Shown one piece after another: positions 20,841 through 32,097 of a stretch of DNA of 64,000 nt (position 1 is the first letter of the stretch; the number at the start of each line of letters is the position of its first letter). The notes under the pieces were generated by a model. It was given only the letters and a program-made list of their open reading frames with translations. It had not been told where the DNA came from and did not search any database. The position numbers and the translations under genes were made by a program. Source of the DNA: Hymenopus coronatus (taxonomy: Eukaryota; Arthropoda; Insecta; Mantodea; Hymenopodidae); assembly GCA_030762935.1 (NCBI GenBank), contig CM060890.1, forward strand, positions 148,741,629 through 148,805,628, given 5' to 3'.

Positions 20841-21757
20841 ATTTCATATCATCCACTTCCTCACACTCATGCCTGGCTATGGGCCAGGTTCTCTATTCTG
20901 TGTTTCGTGCCGTTGGCTCCCCGACAGAATTCTGACCTCTAGACATCCGCTTGAAGTCCTAGGGGAGTGTCAGTTCTACATATCATCCACTTCCTCACAC
21001 TCATGTCTGGCTACGGGCCAGGTTCTCCATTCTGTGTTTCGTGCCGTTGGCTCCCCGACAGACTTCTGACCCCTAGACATCCGCTTGTAAGTCCTAGGAG
21101 AGTGTCAGTCCTACATATGATCCACTTCCTCACACTCATGCCTGGCTATGGGCCAGGTTCTCTATTCTGTGTTTCGTGCCGTTGGCTCCCCGACAGAATT
21201 CTGACCTCTAGACATCCGCTTGAAGTCCTAGGGGAGTGTCAGTTCTACATATCATCCACTTCCTCATACTCATGTCTGGCTACGGGCCAGGTTCTCCATT
21301 CTGTGTTTCGTGCCGTTGGCTCCCCGACAGAATTCTGACCCCTAGGCATCCGCTTGTAAGTCCTAGGAGAGTGTCAGTCCTACATATCATCCACTTCCTC
21401 ACACTCATGCCTGGCTACGGGCCAGGTTCTCCATTCTGTGTTTCGTGCCGTTGGCTCCCCGACAGACTTCTGACCCTTAAATATCCGCTTGTAAGTCCTA
21501 GGAGAGTGTCAGTCCTACATACCATCCACTTCCTCACACTCATGCCTAGGCTACGGGCCAGGTTCTCCATTCTGTGTTTCGTGCCGTTGGCTCCCCGACA
21601 GACTTCTGACCCCTAGACATCCGCTTGAAGTCCTAGGGGAGTGTCAGTTCTACATATCATCCACTTCCTCACACTCATCCCTGGCTACGGGCCAGGTTCT
21701 CCATTCTGTGTTTCGTGCCGTTGGCTCCCCGACAGACTTCTGACCCTTAAACATCCA
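20841..21757 (+). repeat. 135-bp tandem array, about 7 units
   Basis: Units restart at GTGTCAGT.CTACATA: 20967, 21101, 21236, 21371, 21506 and 21641, with a partial unit before. Each holds CCTCACACTCATGCCTGGCT, GGGCCAGGTTCTCCATTCTG and CCGACAGA.TTCTGACC. The length is 134-135, so plus frames stay open across several units and yield 120-126-codon peptides. These are periodic artefacts, not genes. Two variants (GTTCTACATA/GAAGTCC and GTCCTACATA/GTAAGTCC) alternate in part, hinting at a two-unit higher-order repeat. Confidence 0.93.
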
Positions 21758-21771
21758 AATACCGGGAGGGT

Positions 21772-22085
21772 AAACCGACTACCACAAAACTTCCAAGGAT
21801 GCGACATAAAAATTTCAGGAAAATTCCACAATCCCAAATTACGCTTTAAATGGACGAGTTTTCCAATTTTTGCATTTCTTAAAAATGCCTGTAACCAGTT
21901 TGATTAAATTACCACATACTGAAGTCACTTACATAACAAAATACATGAAATTTCTTAGGAGTAGTCTGTCAACTTCTCTTTTGCACAACTGTAAGCCGAA
22001 AGAGTTAAAACACACAATATACATTTTTGTATTTCTTCTTATTGGCTTTAAAATTTACAGCACTTAAACTTTTCTTAAATCAAGA
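21772..22085 (+). mobile_element. HINE-like middle fragment, old
   Basis: TTCCAAGGATGCGACATAAA, GAAAATTCCACAATCCCAA, TTAAAAATGCCTGTAACC and ACTTTTCTTAAAT blocks survive with heavy divergence. Both ends are lost. Confidence 0.7.
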
Positions 22086-22144
22086 GCCATTATTTCAACT
22101 CCATCAGGTAGCTTTTAAAATGGTATTCGATTTATTGGTTTTTC

Positions 22145-22290
22145 ACACAAGCCGTGTGTAGGACAGGAGTTGGATAGGTAGAGTCAGACTGAAACATTCA
22201 ATGTCATAGCTGGGATTTGAGCCACGGATCTCCCGATCTCTAGTCGGTTGCTCTTCCACAAGCTACCATGGCAACATGCCGGCATAACAT
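22145..22290 (-). mobile_element. tRNA-derived SINE (third family), inverted copy
   Basis: The minus strand carries the tRNA-like head and body found in the array that follows. CCGTGGCTCAAATCCCAGC, the box B equivalent, is at about 22226-22208, and the body lies at 22200-22145. With the plus copy at 22355 it forms an inverted pair around an approximately 65-bp loop. Confidence 0.75.
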
Positions 22291-22354
22291 CGAATTTCTC
22301 AACTGTCTCGCAAGTTTCCTTGTAAACCACAAGGTGTTCTTAAATTCAATGTTC

Positions 22355-23490
22355 AACGCTATGCCGGCATGTTGCCATGTTGCTCAGTAGCAGAGCAACC
22401 GACTGCAGCTCGGGAGATCCGTGGTTTAAATCCCGGCTATGGCATTGCATTTTACAGTCTAACTCTACCTATCCAACTCCTGTCCTATACACGGCTAGAG
22501 ACCAGGAGATCCGTGGTTCAAATCCCGGCTATGGCATTGCATTTTACAGTCTAACTCTGCCTATCCAACTCCTGTCCTATACACGGCTAGAGACCAGGAG
22601 ATCCGTGGTTCAAATCCCGGCTATGACATTGTATTAATGAATCAGTCTGACTCTACCTATCCAACTCCTGTCCTACACACGGCTAGAGACCAGGAGATCC
22701 GTGGTTCAAATCCCGGCTATGACATTGCATTTTTCAGTCTAACTCTACCTATCCAACTCCTGTCCTACACACGGCTACAGACCGGGGGATCCGTGGTTCA
22801 AATCCCGGCTATGACATTGCATTTTTCAGTCTGCCTCTACCTATCCAACTCCAGTCCTATACACGGCTAGAGACCAGGAGATCCGTGGTTCAAATCTCGG
22901 CTATGACATTGAATTTTTCAGTCTGACTCTACCTATCCAACTCCTGTCCTCTACACGGCTAGAGACCAGGAGATCCGTGGTTCAAATCCCGGCTATGACA
23001 TTGAATTTTTCAGTCTAACTCTACCTATCCAACTCCTGTCCTACACACGGCTACAGACCGGGGGATCCGTGGTTCAAATCCCGGCTATGACATTGCATTT
23101 TTCAGTCTGACTCTACCTATCCAACTCCAGTCCTATACACGGCTAGAGACCAGGAGATCCGTGGTTCAAATCTCGGCTATGACATTGAATTTTTCAGTCT
23201 GACTCTACCTATCCAACTCCTGTCCTCTACACGGCTAGAGACCAGGAGATCCGTGGTTCAAATCCCGGCTATGACATTGAATTTTTCAGTCTAACTCTAC
23301 CTATCCAACTCCTGTCCTACACACGGCTACAGACCGGGGGATCCGTGGTTCAAATCCCGGCTATGACATTGCATTTTTCAGTGTGACTCTACCTATCCAA
23401 CTCCTGTCCTACACACGGCTAGAGACCGGGAGATCCATGGTTCAAATCCCGGCTATGACATTGAATTGTTCAGTTTGATTTTACCTATCC
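22355..23490 (+). repeat. 92-bp tandem SINE array with 12 box B motifs
   Basis: The first unit starts with a complete SINE head: CATGTTGCTCAGTAGCAGAG (box A-like), then GTGGTTTAAATCCCGGC. The following 11 units lack box A. Each has GATCCGTGGTTCAAATCCCG (exact pol III box B GGTTCAAATCC), a GCTATGACATTG block, and the body CTCTACCTATCCAACTCC TGTCCTACACACGG. Box B motifs fall near 22420, 22512, 22605, 22697, 22790, 22883, 22976, 23068, 23160, 23252, 23345 and 23437. From about 22850 a three-unit (277 bp) block repeats, marked by CCAGTCCTATACACGG then TCTCGGC then GACCGGGGGATCC. Not tRNA genes: no acceptor stems, and the T-stem has a bulged T. Confidence 0.93.
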
Positions 23491-23491
23491 G

Positions 23492-23665
23492 GATTTTAAA
23501 ATGTTTCACTTTATATATAGCCTAGTGTATTCCCTTATTTCCCTTCTACTTATAAGGAACTAAGTAATAAGACAATTTCTGATAATGTTTATCTCGATTA
23601 GCATGAAGTACATTCTTTGTAAGAATAGGTAGAGAAATGTAGGTAAATGGAATACACGAGATTCA
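23492..23665 (+). mobile_element. HINE-like 3' end fragment
   Basis: TTATTTCCCTTCTACTTATAAG, ATCTCGATTAGCATGAAG and a 3' hairpin with mutations (GTAGGTAAATGGAATACACG), directly followed by (CTT)n. Confidence 0.75.
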
Positions 23666-23690
23666 TCTTCTTCTTCTTCTTCTTCTTCGG
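23666..23690. repeat. (CTT)n microsatellite
   Basis: Eight CTT units just after a HINE-like 3' terminus. Confidence 0.9.
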
Positions 23691-23796
23691 TGGAGGTTTG
23701 AGGTCAGGTTCGCAGATCCTAACCTACGCGTCACACTATAAGATGGAACAAACGCAGATGCGCCCAAACCCACGGAATTGTTTCTAAAATTGCGTT

Positions 23797-24290
23797 GTTT
23801 TTACTTTCTCTACACGTACTATGTACATAGTGCATAGAGAAGGTATTGCACTTCACCCAAAACTTGGATATCGAGATTTCACCGAAATATGTGTTTTAGA
23901 GTTCCCTGGATCCAAATAAATCATTTTTACAAAAAGTCACGATAACTCAAAAACGAAAAGTCGCTAAAATACCAAACTTGGTATTCAATTTCAGTGTCTT
24001 CCAGGGTCGCGTCACGACCCACCCCAAACTACCCTTTACATGGAACTTTTTTTGAAAAAAAATATTTTCTCAAAAATGGTCCTAACGATTTGATTAAAAT
24101 ATCGTATGTTAAAGACAGTTGCCTGACAAATAAAATCTATATCTTGAATTCTCTGGGAATAGCCTCTGAAGACTACTTTATTCCGGATGATTTTACGGAA
24201 TTATGCATAACTGCTAACCCGTAAGAGATGGACAAAACCTTACGACACAGAAAATGTGGAGTACGTTAAAACACACAATTTACATTTAAA
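23797..24290 (+). mobile_element. HINE-like 5' half
   Basis: TTTTTACTTTCTCTACACG start, CTATGTACATAG dyad, ACCGAAATATGTG, no GT tract, palindrome ACCAAACTTGGTATT near 23971, ends in the ACACACAATTTAC block. Confidence 0.85.
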
Positions 24291-24427
24291 ATGTTTGTCA
24301 ATAATATATTTAATTCATTATGAATAATTACCCACATTTTCTCCTTCTATTTAAATTACTTAAGACTTACGGTTTTATAAATAATTATTTTACATTTGCA
24401 ATGAATATATTACTAGATATGTAGGAT

Positions 24428-25206
24428 AGACATGTTTTGATATACCCTGAATCCAAAAAAACGGCATTTTTAGAGAAATGTACGTGTGTGTGTATGTGAA
24501 CAGCATACCTCAAAAACGAAAAGACAGTTAAATACCAAACTTGGTATTTCAGTTCAGTATCTTCCAAGGATACGACAAGCTTTTCAAGAAAATCCCCCCA
24601 CGCCCAACTACTCCTTATATGAAAAACGTTTCGAACATTTAATTTTCTAAAAAATGGATCTAACGATTTTAATTAAAAGCTCTTACTTATATTTAAGATA
24701 TTTATATACCAAATAAAATGTATATCTTAAATTTTTCTGGAAATAGCCTCTAAATAACTCTTTATTCTGGATGATTTTTATTGAATTTTGCGTAATTGGT
24801 AAACCGTAAAAGATAAACAAAAACTTACTACACACAAAATTAGATCACGATAAAACATACAATTTATGTCATACACATTTGTTTTTCGTGGAGTTAGCCG
24901 TTTTCGAGATATTCCTTGTTATTGATTGCAATTTTAAAATACTTACTTTTTTTTTCTCATACGGGAACTTGGCTACGCCTGGCCATGCAAAGAAACGATT
25001 TCAGTGCCATAGCAACCACATTTTAAAACTTTTGACTGTCGGTGTATCCTACTGTGTTCCATTATTGCCCTTCTACTAGCAAGGAAGTAAGTAATAAGAC
25101 CGTTTCTGTTAATGTTTAGCATTAAATAGAGAGAAGCATAAGCTTCTTAACAATAATTTGTTGCAGAAATGTAGAGAAAGTATGTGAATGGAACACATCA
25201 GATTTT
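24428..25206 (+). mobile_element. HINE-like repeat lacking its first 100 bp
   Basis: Begins at ACATGTTTTGATATACCC, runs through the GTGTGTGTATGTG tract and the palindrome near 24535, and ends with GTAGAGAAAGT.ATGTGAATGGAACACATCAG at 25171-25200. Confidence 0.85.
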
Positions 25207-25387
25207 GTTTATTGGTGCGGGGCTTAGGTGCCAGCCTTCTGATCTTAAGATTCTGGGTTCAGATTCGTTTTTAAGTATGCCTGACTCCTGTTTACTGACC
25301 TGTAAAACACTCCATCAAGACGGAATCATATGATCATAGTGAATGACAGTGGCGTTAGCATGCACATAATGTTGTGACATTACCTTT
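25207..25387 (+). other. SINE-like spacer
   Basis: GGTGCGGGGCTTAGGTGCC (box A-like) and CTGGGTTCAGATTCG (box B-like) are spaced about 40 bases apart, typical of a tRNA-derived SINE head. No tail was defined. Confidence 0.35.
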
Positions 25388-26276
25388 ACTAACTTACAAT
25401 CTCATGAATTTCTCTACATCTCTGTAACTAATTAGTGTTAAAAAGCTAATTTTGCTATCCACTTCATGATAATCTAGATAAACATTAACAGAAATTGTCT
25501 TATTACTTGCTTCCTTGTACGTAGAAGCGAAAAAAGAAAATGCACAGGCCAAAACGATAGTCTCGTTCTTTAAAAGCCGGTCGCTATATGAAACAATTGA
25601 AATTACAATCTCTTTGCTTTGCAGGAGTAAACAAGCGAGAAGAAAGATGTCTTCCCGTTTTAGAAAAGCTTAAGTGGCTAAAATTGAAACTAATAATTTG
25701 GAATATCTCGAAAACAGTTAAATGTAAAAAAAAAAAAAAAAATGTGTTTAACATAAATTGTGTGTTTTAAAAGAGATCTACATTTTTTGTGTGGTAAATT
25801 TTTATGTACCTCTTATGGTTTGGCAGTTATACAAAATTCATCTAGAATGAAGGGTCTTCAGAGACTATTTCCAGAAAATCCAAGATAAATATTCGTTTGT
25901 CATAAAGATATCTTAAACATATGGTATTTTAATAAAAAAAAAACTAGAGTTATTTTTAAGAAAATAAAACTTTTCAAAAAAATGTTCCATGTAAAGTGTA
26001 GTTGGGGATTCGGGGATTTCCTTGAAATCTTCGTGTCGCATCCTTGGAAGATACCTAACTTAAGTACCACATTTAGTATTTAACGGTCTTTTCGTTTTTG
26101 AGCTATGCTGTCCAAAGTCACACGCACACACAGACCTTTTTCTAAAAATATTTTTCAGGGGACCCGAAAACATATGGTTGCGCTGAAATCTTGACATCGA
26201 ATGTTTGATAGGAATACAATACCTTCTCTATCCACTATGTACATTGTACATGCAGCCAAGGGAAAGTAAAAATTAG
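25388..26276 (-). mobile_element. HINE-like repeat, near full length
   Basis: The 3' hairpin is eroded (TCTCATGAATTTCTCTAC). It includes an A-run at 25727-25742 and the CTCTTATGGTTTGGCAG block, and ends GGGAAAGTAAAAATTAG at 26259-26275. Confidence 0.82.
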
Positions 26277-27344
26277 ATAGAAATAAGGTCTCTAGTTCAT
26301 TGCTACAAACAATTTACTCGACGTTTCGATGCATAGATAGTTGACAGCTTGAACGCCACTGCGCGCTTACACTCTAGTCACTCATAACTACAGTTTACCA
26401 CAATCATTCTCTTTTATAGCTAGACAATGACGTCACAGATGTTTCTGGACCACTCTGGAATGTGGCTAAACCACCAGTTACTGTCGCGGCGTTGTTAGGC
26501 ATCCCAACTGCACCGCCTCACATACAAAGCCGAAGGTGAGAGTGACCACAAACACGGACACGTGTTTGAATCTGACATGTCCTGTCACGGAGCTACAAAC
26601 TATATCCAATATAATATAAATTACACTAAGAAGGTACATACATAGACATTAGAAACCGCCAGGGAAGGAAACGTCCAGTTGTTACAAGATGGCACTCAGC
26701 ACAGTTAGGAGAGTACCGTTAAGGGCAGGACAATAAACTGAACGGGTTGGAAGTTGCACTGCCCGAGGGTGGTCACAACAAAGCAAATTAAAACAGTTCT
26801 ATTGCTAGTCGAGCGACACTTTTTCATTAGCCCTGGAGGAATCGCGGAGGTAAGATATTTGAGTCCGCAGTGGAGCCGAACGGGCTACATATGGCCGCGA
26901 GGGAAGTAGTGTTTATGTAATACACAAGAATGCGATCGAATTCGCTTGCTATGGAAGATCTGCGCAGTTAAGACGTGATATTTGAGTCCGAACTGGAGCC
27001 GAACGGGCTACATACTTAATACACAGAAGCAATAAGAGATGATAGGAGAAGTCGCGTTTAGAGAAGCTGGAAACGGGGACATTTAGAGGATTGCGTGTTT
27101 GCTCGACCGCAGAAAATAAATAACAATCATCAACTCAAAGGAAAGCACTTGAGTTTTACCAGACCTGAGCTAGGACACCCATAAATATCCTAAACCAGCA
27201 GGCGGGTTACGAACCAGGGACTCCCTATATTCGGGAACCACCCACATCTCCACACCATCCCATAAATATCCTAAACCAGCAGGCGGGTTACGAACCCGGG
27301 ACTTCCTATATTCGGGAACCACCGCAAATCTCATAACTTTATCT
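26277..27344. other. Non-HINE interval with two local duplications
   Basis: About 1 kb, GC-richer. A 38-bp block GATATTTGAGTCCG...GGAGCCGAACGGGCTACATA occurs at about 26853-26892 and again at about 26977-27014. A tRNA-related 65-bp block (ATAAATATCCTAAACCAGCA, GGCGGGTTACGAACC, CCTATATTCGGGAACCACC) occurs at 27181-27245 and 27262-27326. No gene was recognised. Confidence 0.5.
27179..27330 (-). repeat. 81-bp duplication with tRNA-like box B
   Basis: Two copies of CCCATAAATATCCTAAACC, then AGCAGGCGGGTTACGAACC. On the minus strand the latter reads GGGTTCGTAACCCGCC, a box-B-like T-arm, so this may be a SINE fragment duplicated in place. Confidence 0.7.
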
Positions 27345-28172
27345 TTTCTTAAAAGAAACTGTTCTTACAAACTATGTAAAGCATACATCTATTCTTCTAT
27401 CTACTTCATGATAATCGAGATAAACATTAACAGAAATTCTCTTATTCCTTGCTTCCTTGTAAGTAGAGGGGAAGTAAGGGAATAAACAAGGCTAAAATGG
27501 TAGTTAAATGTTTTAAAAGCCGGACGCTCTATGAAACAACTGGAATTCTGTCCACCAGGAGTAAAACAAAACATATATATGGAGTGATAGACGACTTCGC
27601 GTTTCAGAAAAGTTTGATTAGTTTGAAATTGAAACCAATAACAGGTAATCTATTGGAAATGTTCAACGCTTAAAAATTGTTTGATTTAATGAGATGCACA
27701 TTTTTGTGCAGTGAATCTTTGTATATCCGTTACAGTTTACGAGTTATATAAAATAATTGAGAACGAAGAGGCTATTCCCAGAAATTCAAGATGTACATTC
27801 TGTTTGTCATTAAAATAAGTATCATAAAAGTATAGTATTTTATTAACTTCGCTAGAGCCACTTTTAAGAAACTCAAATTTTTTGAAAAATGTTCCATGTA
27901 AAGGATAATTGGGGGTGGGGGGATTTTCTTGCAAATCTTCGAGTCGTATCCTTGGAAGATACCAAACTTAAATTGTCAGGTTTGGTATTTAACGGTCTTT
28001 TCGTTTTTGGGCTATGCTCTCCACAGACACACACGGACATTTTTCTCCAATTTTTTTTTTATTCAGGGTTTCTCTAAACATATATTTCCGGTGAAATCTC
28101 GGTATGGAAATTTTAGGTACCATACAATACCTTCTCTATACATGATGTACAAAGTACGTGTAGAGAAAGTAA
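27345..28172 (-). mobile_element. HINE-like repeat, near full length
   Basis: The 3' hairpin region is lost. It starts in the CTTACAAACTATG block, has GTTACAGTTTACGAG in place of the usual TCTTACGGTTTAGCAG, and ends with GTACGTGTAGAGAAAGTAAA (28153-28172). Confidence 0.85.
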
Positions 28173-29039
28173 AGAAAAAGATATGCGGGTATCTGAGAAT
28201 AGCTCGCGACCTCTTGAATGTAATAAGATTTTGTGAGAAGAACGTGTTAGGCGCCTAGTGTCGCTTTTGCAGAGAAGCGAGCATCAATTCCACGTGGGTG
28301 CTCGTGACGAACAGGCAAGTAGTAGGCGATGGTGGTGGCCTCTGCGGCAACGTCGCCAGTTACTAATACCAGTGTGTCTGTCTGTCTGTCTATTCTATCG
28401 GAATGGATACAATTGTTTCGCGGCATGCACAAAAAAGCAATAGGGCGTATCGTATCGTATCTCATTGCTCCAAGCTATTAATCAATAAATTATGGTGGTT
28501 TCAGACGAGAAAATGTGTGGGAGGGGGGCCCATTGTGTGCTCAGCAAAAATGCTAAATCGCTGAAAAATGAAAGTGATGACGATATTGGCCAGTGATTTC
28601 GGGAATATAATTCAAAATTTCACAATACAGCCAACCGTCCGGCGGTCGCTATACAATGATGGTTATTGCGCGTGAAGGTATTATAAAAAAACAGTTATTA
28701 ACAGCGCTGCTTCGTTATCTTGTTCACTTGTTATTCCACTGGAATTAAGTCGCTGCATACTAAATTGAAATTAAAATCAATTTCTTGCGTCCGCGCTGCT
28801 GCAAAAAACACAAATACAGGCATCTGATAAATATATATTGTTGTATTCCCTTGAGAATGGAGATGCATACGTGATAGCTTTTGTTTCATGAGCACAACAA
28901 TGGCATTGCTATTGTACAAGTAGCCTTTGTCATTCTTCAGGAAAATAAACATTCATTTTCTGTAAGCAAACGTAACGATTCGGGAGGTCGCAGGTTCCAA
29001 GTTCTCTTCGAATAATCCCCGGGCACCAATTTCAATAAA
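28173..29039. other. Unclassified interval
   Basis: No HINE-like DNA. A short (GTCT)n run lies at 28375-28392. GCAGGTTCCAAGTTC near 29000 weakly recalls box B. Open frames here (minus 28465-28247 and 28952-28731) carry no known motif. Confidence 0.4.
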
Positions 29040-29735
29040 ACAATGTGTTCCACTCACATGACTTTCTCTACATCTCTGCAACAATAATTGTTAAAAAGCT
29101 TAAGCTTCTATTTACTTCATGCAAATCGAGAAAAAATTAGCAGAAATAGTCTTATTGCCTGCCTGTGTGTAAGTAGAAGGTAAATAAGGAAGTACCATAG
29201 GTTAAAGTGATAGTCAAGAGCTGGTTGCTATGTGATGAAGTTCCTTTGTATGGACAGGAGTTGACAAATTCCTGTATGAGAAAAGTATACGTTTTTGAAA
29301 GCTGAAACCAAAAACAAGGAATACCTCAAAAACGATCAACTCCAGGAAAAAATGTATTTGACATAAAGTGTGTGTTTTAACGTGCTCTACAGTTTTGTGT
29401 GGTATGTTTTTTGCATCTCTTACGATTTAGTAGTTATGCAAAATTCCGTAAAATTCATCCAGAATAGTCTTCAGAGGCTATTCACAGAAAATTCAAGATA
29501 TACATTTTATTTGTCGTGTAAAGGACTTTAATATATGATATTTTAATCAAAATCGTTAGAACCATTTTTGAAAATATCAAAATTTTCGAAACAAGTTCCA
29601 TGTAAAGGGTAGTTTGGGGTTGGGGGATTTTTCTGAAAATGTTAGTGTCGCATCCCTGTAAGATACTAAACTTAAATACCAAGTTAGGTATTTTACCGAC
29701 TTTTCGTTTTTTAGTTATCGTGTTCACAGATACAC

Positions 29736-29787
<52 letters not shown>

Positions 29788-29930
29788 GGGCCTTTTTCTG
29801 AAAATGCTTTTTTTTGGATACAGGGGACCCTAAAACATTTATTTCCATTGAAATCTCGGTATTGAATTTTTGGGTGTAATACAATAGTTTCTCTATACAC
29901 TATGTACATAGTACGTGTAGAGAAAGTAAA
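29040..29930 (-). mobile_element. HINE-like repeat, full length, long CA tract
   Basis: 3' hairpin TGTGTTCCACTCACATG at 29043, ATIR ACTTTCTCTAC, palindrome at about 29672-29691, (CA)n at about 29738-29787, and 5' dyad CTATGTACATAG before GTAGAGAAAGTAAAA. Confidence 0.92.
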
Positions 29931-30757
29931 AATCTGATGTGTTCCATTCACTCGACTTGTCTGTAGCTGTTCTTCACAAGAGAGCAATCTTCTTTCTATC
30001 AAAGTAGCCTATTGTGTGTAAGTAGAGCTAAACCGATACTCAATTGTTTTAAAAAATGTCGCTATATGAATGACATTCAAATTGTGTTTCCCTTGTAAGC
30101 AAGAGTAAAACAGATGACGACTTCCTGTATAACTTGATATTCAGTTCTCTCGGTATGGCCAGGAGTAAAAAACATTAAATACGGATGACGACTTCTTTGA
30201 GAAAACCACAATAAGGAATATTTTTTAAAATTATTAACTCTGCAAAAACCAAAAATAAGAATAAAAACTAAATAAATATGACACAATTTACCGATATCTA
30301 CATTTTATGTCCAGAAAGCTTTTTAAGCTTTACCAGTTATATAGTGCGTTAGAATGAAGAGGTCTTCATAGACTATTCCCACAAATTCAGATATACATTT
30401 TATTTCTGACGTATATTTCATGGGTGCTTTAATCAAAATCGTTAGAGCCATTTTTTAGAAAATCAAAAATTTAGGAACATTTTCCACTTAAAGGGTAGTT
30501 TGGGGTGAGGATGGGGATTTTCCTGAATATCTTGGTGCAGCGTATTAAACCAAAATACCAAGGTTAGTTATTAACTGACTTTTCATTCTACAGTTATGCT
30601 GCCCAGACACACACATGAACCTTTTTCTAAAAATAATATCTTTGGCTTAAGGGATCTCCAAAACAAGTATTTCCGGTGAAATCTATCAAACCTTTGGTTG
30701 GAGTAAAAAGTTTTTCTATCTACTATGTACATTGCACATACGTGCTAGAAGATGTAA
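29931..30757 (-). mobile_element. HINE-like repeat, subfamily B, tandem with previous
   Basis: Begins ATCTGATGTGTTCCATTCAC exactly where the previous copy ends and has TGTAGCTGTTC in the ATIR region. It carries a local duplication of the TAAAACAGATGACGACTTC-type block (30110-30190). The 5' end is decayed (TAGAAGATGTAAAATAAG). Confidence 0.82.
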
Positions 30758-30778
30758 AATAAGCTATATAAAAATATA

Positions 30779-31048
30779 GTTTTACTTTCTCTACGCGTAC
30801 TATGTAAATAATGTATAGAGAAGGTATAGCACTGCACCCAAACATTCGATACCGAGATTTCACCGGAAATACATGTTTTCGGTTCCCCTGAATCCAAAAA
30901 AAAAAAAACATTTTTGGAAAAAATATCCTTGTGTGTGTATTTGTGTGTGTGTGTATGTGTGCGCGCGCGTGTGTCTGTTGGTGTGTGCCTGTGGATGGCA
31001 TAGCTCCAAAACGAAAAGACTGTAAAACACCAAACTTGGTATTTAAGT
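30779..31048 (+). mobile_element. HINE-like 5' third, joined to an inverted piece
   Basis: TTTACTTTCTCTACGCG to the palindrome ACCAAACTTGGTATTTAAG at 31030-31048, with GT/GC-alternating tract GTGTGCGCGCGCGTGTG at 30957-30973. The sequence then switches to minus-sense element DNA. Confidence 0.85.
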
Positions 31049-31217
31049 AATCAAAATGGTTAGAGCCATTTTTTGGAAAATCAAAATTTTCGATGTTTTT
31101 TTCATTTGAAGGGTAGTTTGGGGTGGCGGATTTCCTTGAAAATCTTCGTATCAAATCCTTGGAAGATACTGAACTTAAATACCAAGTTACACATAGTACG
31201 TATGGAGAAAGTAAAAA
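31049..31217 (-). mobile_element. HINE-like inverted segment
   Basis: Minus-sense ATGGTTAGAGCCATTTTTTG block to ACCAAGTTACACATAGTACG and GGAGAAAGTAAAAAG. It lacks the segment between the palindrome and the 5' dyad. Confidence 0.8.
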
Positions 31218-31712
31218 GTATAAGATATAAATTATGTCTTTTAACGAGATCTACATTTTTTGTGTGTTACGGTTTAACTGTTATTCTAAATTTCTCCAGA
31301 GTAAAAGGGTCTTCAGAGGCTATTCCCAGAAAATTCAAAATATATATTTTACTTTTGATGTAGATATCCTTAATATTGTAATGAAAATCGTTAGAGCCAT
31401 TTTTGAGAAAAACGACATTTGAAAACAAAATCCATGGAAAAGTAAGCTGGGGGTGGGGGATTTTCTGGAAAATCTTTGTGTCGCATCCTTGGAGGACACC
31501 AAACCTAAATACCAAGTTTGGTATTTAACGGCCTGTTCGTTTTTGAGCTGTACTGTCCAGACATACACGGACCTTTTTTTAAAATGCTTTATTCGGACTC
31601 AGCGGATTCCAAAACATGTATTTCTGGTGAAATCTGAACATGGAACTTTTGGGTGGAATACAATAGCTGCTCAATCCACTATGTATATTGTGCATGTGGG
31701 GTAGAGAAAGTA
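31218..31712 (-). mobile_element. HINE-like repeat, 5' two-thirds
   Basis: Starts in the AAATTATGTCTTTTAACG block and ends GGGTAGAGAAAGTAAATAG. It has no CA tract (ACATACACGG only). Confidence 0.85.
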
Positions 31713-32097
31713 AATAGTAGTTTGGCAGATACTGGTTACGCTAGTGTGTAGTGTGGGTGAAATGCTAGAGCAGGAAGGGTGGTTGCTGAAGACTGTATGG
31801 GAAATGTCATGTGACATGTAAAGGAAGAAGCACCAGAGTTGGCGACGGCGGCGGCACTTTCACTAGAGTGTTGATTTCTGTCCGTCGGTCTGCGCTGCTT
31901 CCATTTTCCAGATTAAATTTTTGATGTATCGCTTTGTGAGATGTCACATATGCCATCGAGGTTTTGGGCTTAACCTCCCGGGCTACCCCGCCCCCAGCAG
32001 CCCACAAGCAGTGCTTTTAACGCCCCACTCTGCCAAAAAGACCGTAACGATAAATTTGGTTACTATGAATGTACTTTAGAGAGCAAGGAAAAGCCAA
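31713..32097. other. Unclassified, GC-richer spacer
   Basis: Contains GGCGACGGCGGCGGC (about 31840) and a CCTCCCGGGCTACCCCGCCCCC stretch near 31974. The minus frame 32007-31807 is open for 66 codons with no known motif. It might be exon or SINE material; I cannot say which. Confidence 0.3.

Noticed and set aside
20967..21616. Plus-strand proteins of 120-126 residues
   Set aside because: Periodic reading of a 135-bp tandem repeat with no domain; unit length divisible by 3 explains the open frames.
22355..23490. A cluster of tRNA genes, given 12 exact box B motifs
   Set aside because: All units after the first lack box A, no acceptor or anticodon stems can be drawn, and the T-stem has a bulged base. 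They are SINE-derived.
28247..28465. A 72-codon minus frame with an RTDTLVLVTGDVAAEA-like stretch
   Set aside because: Contains a (GTCT)n tract read as DRQTD and no recognisable domain.
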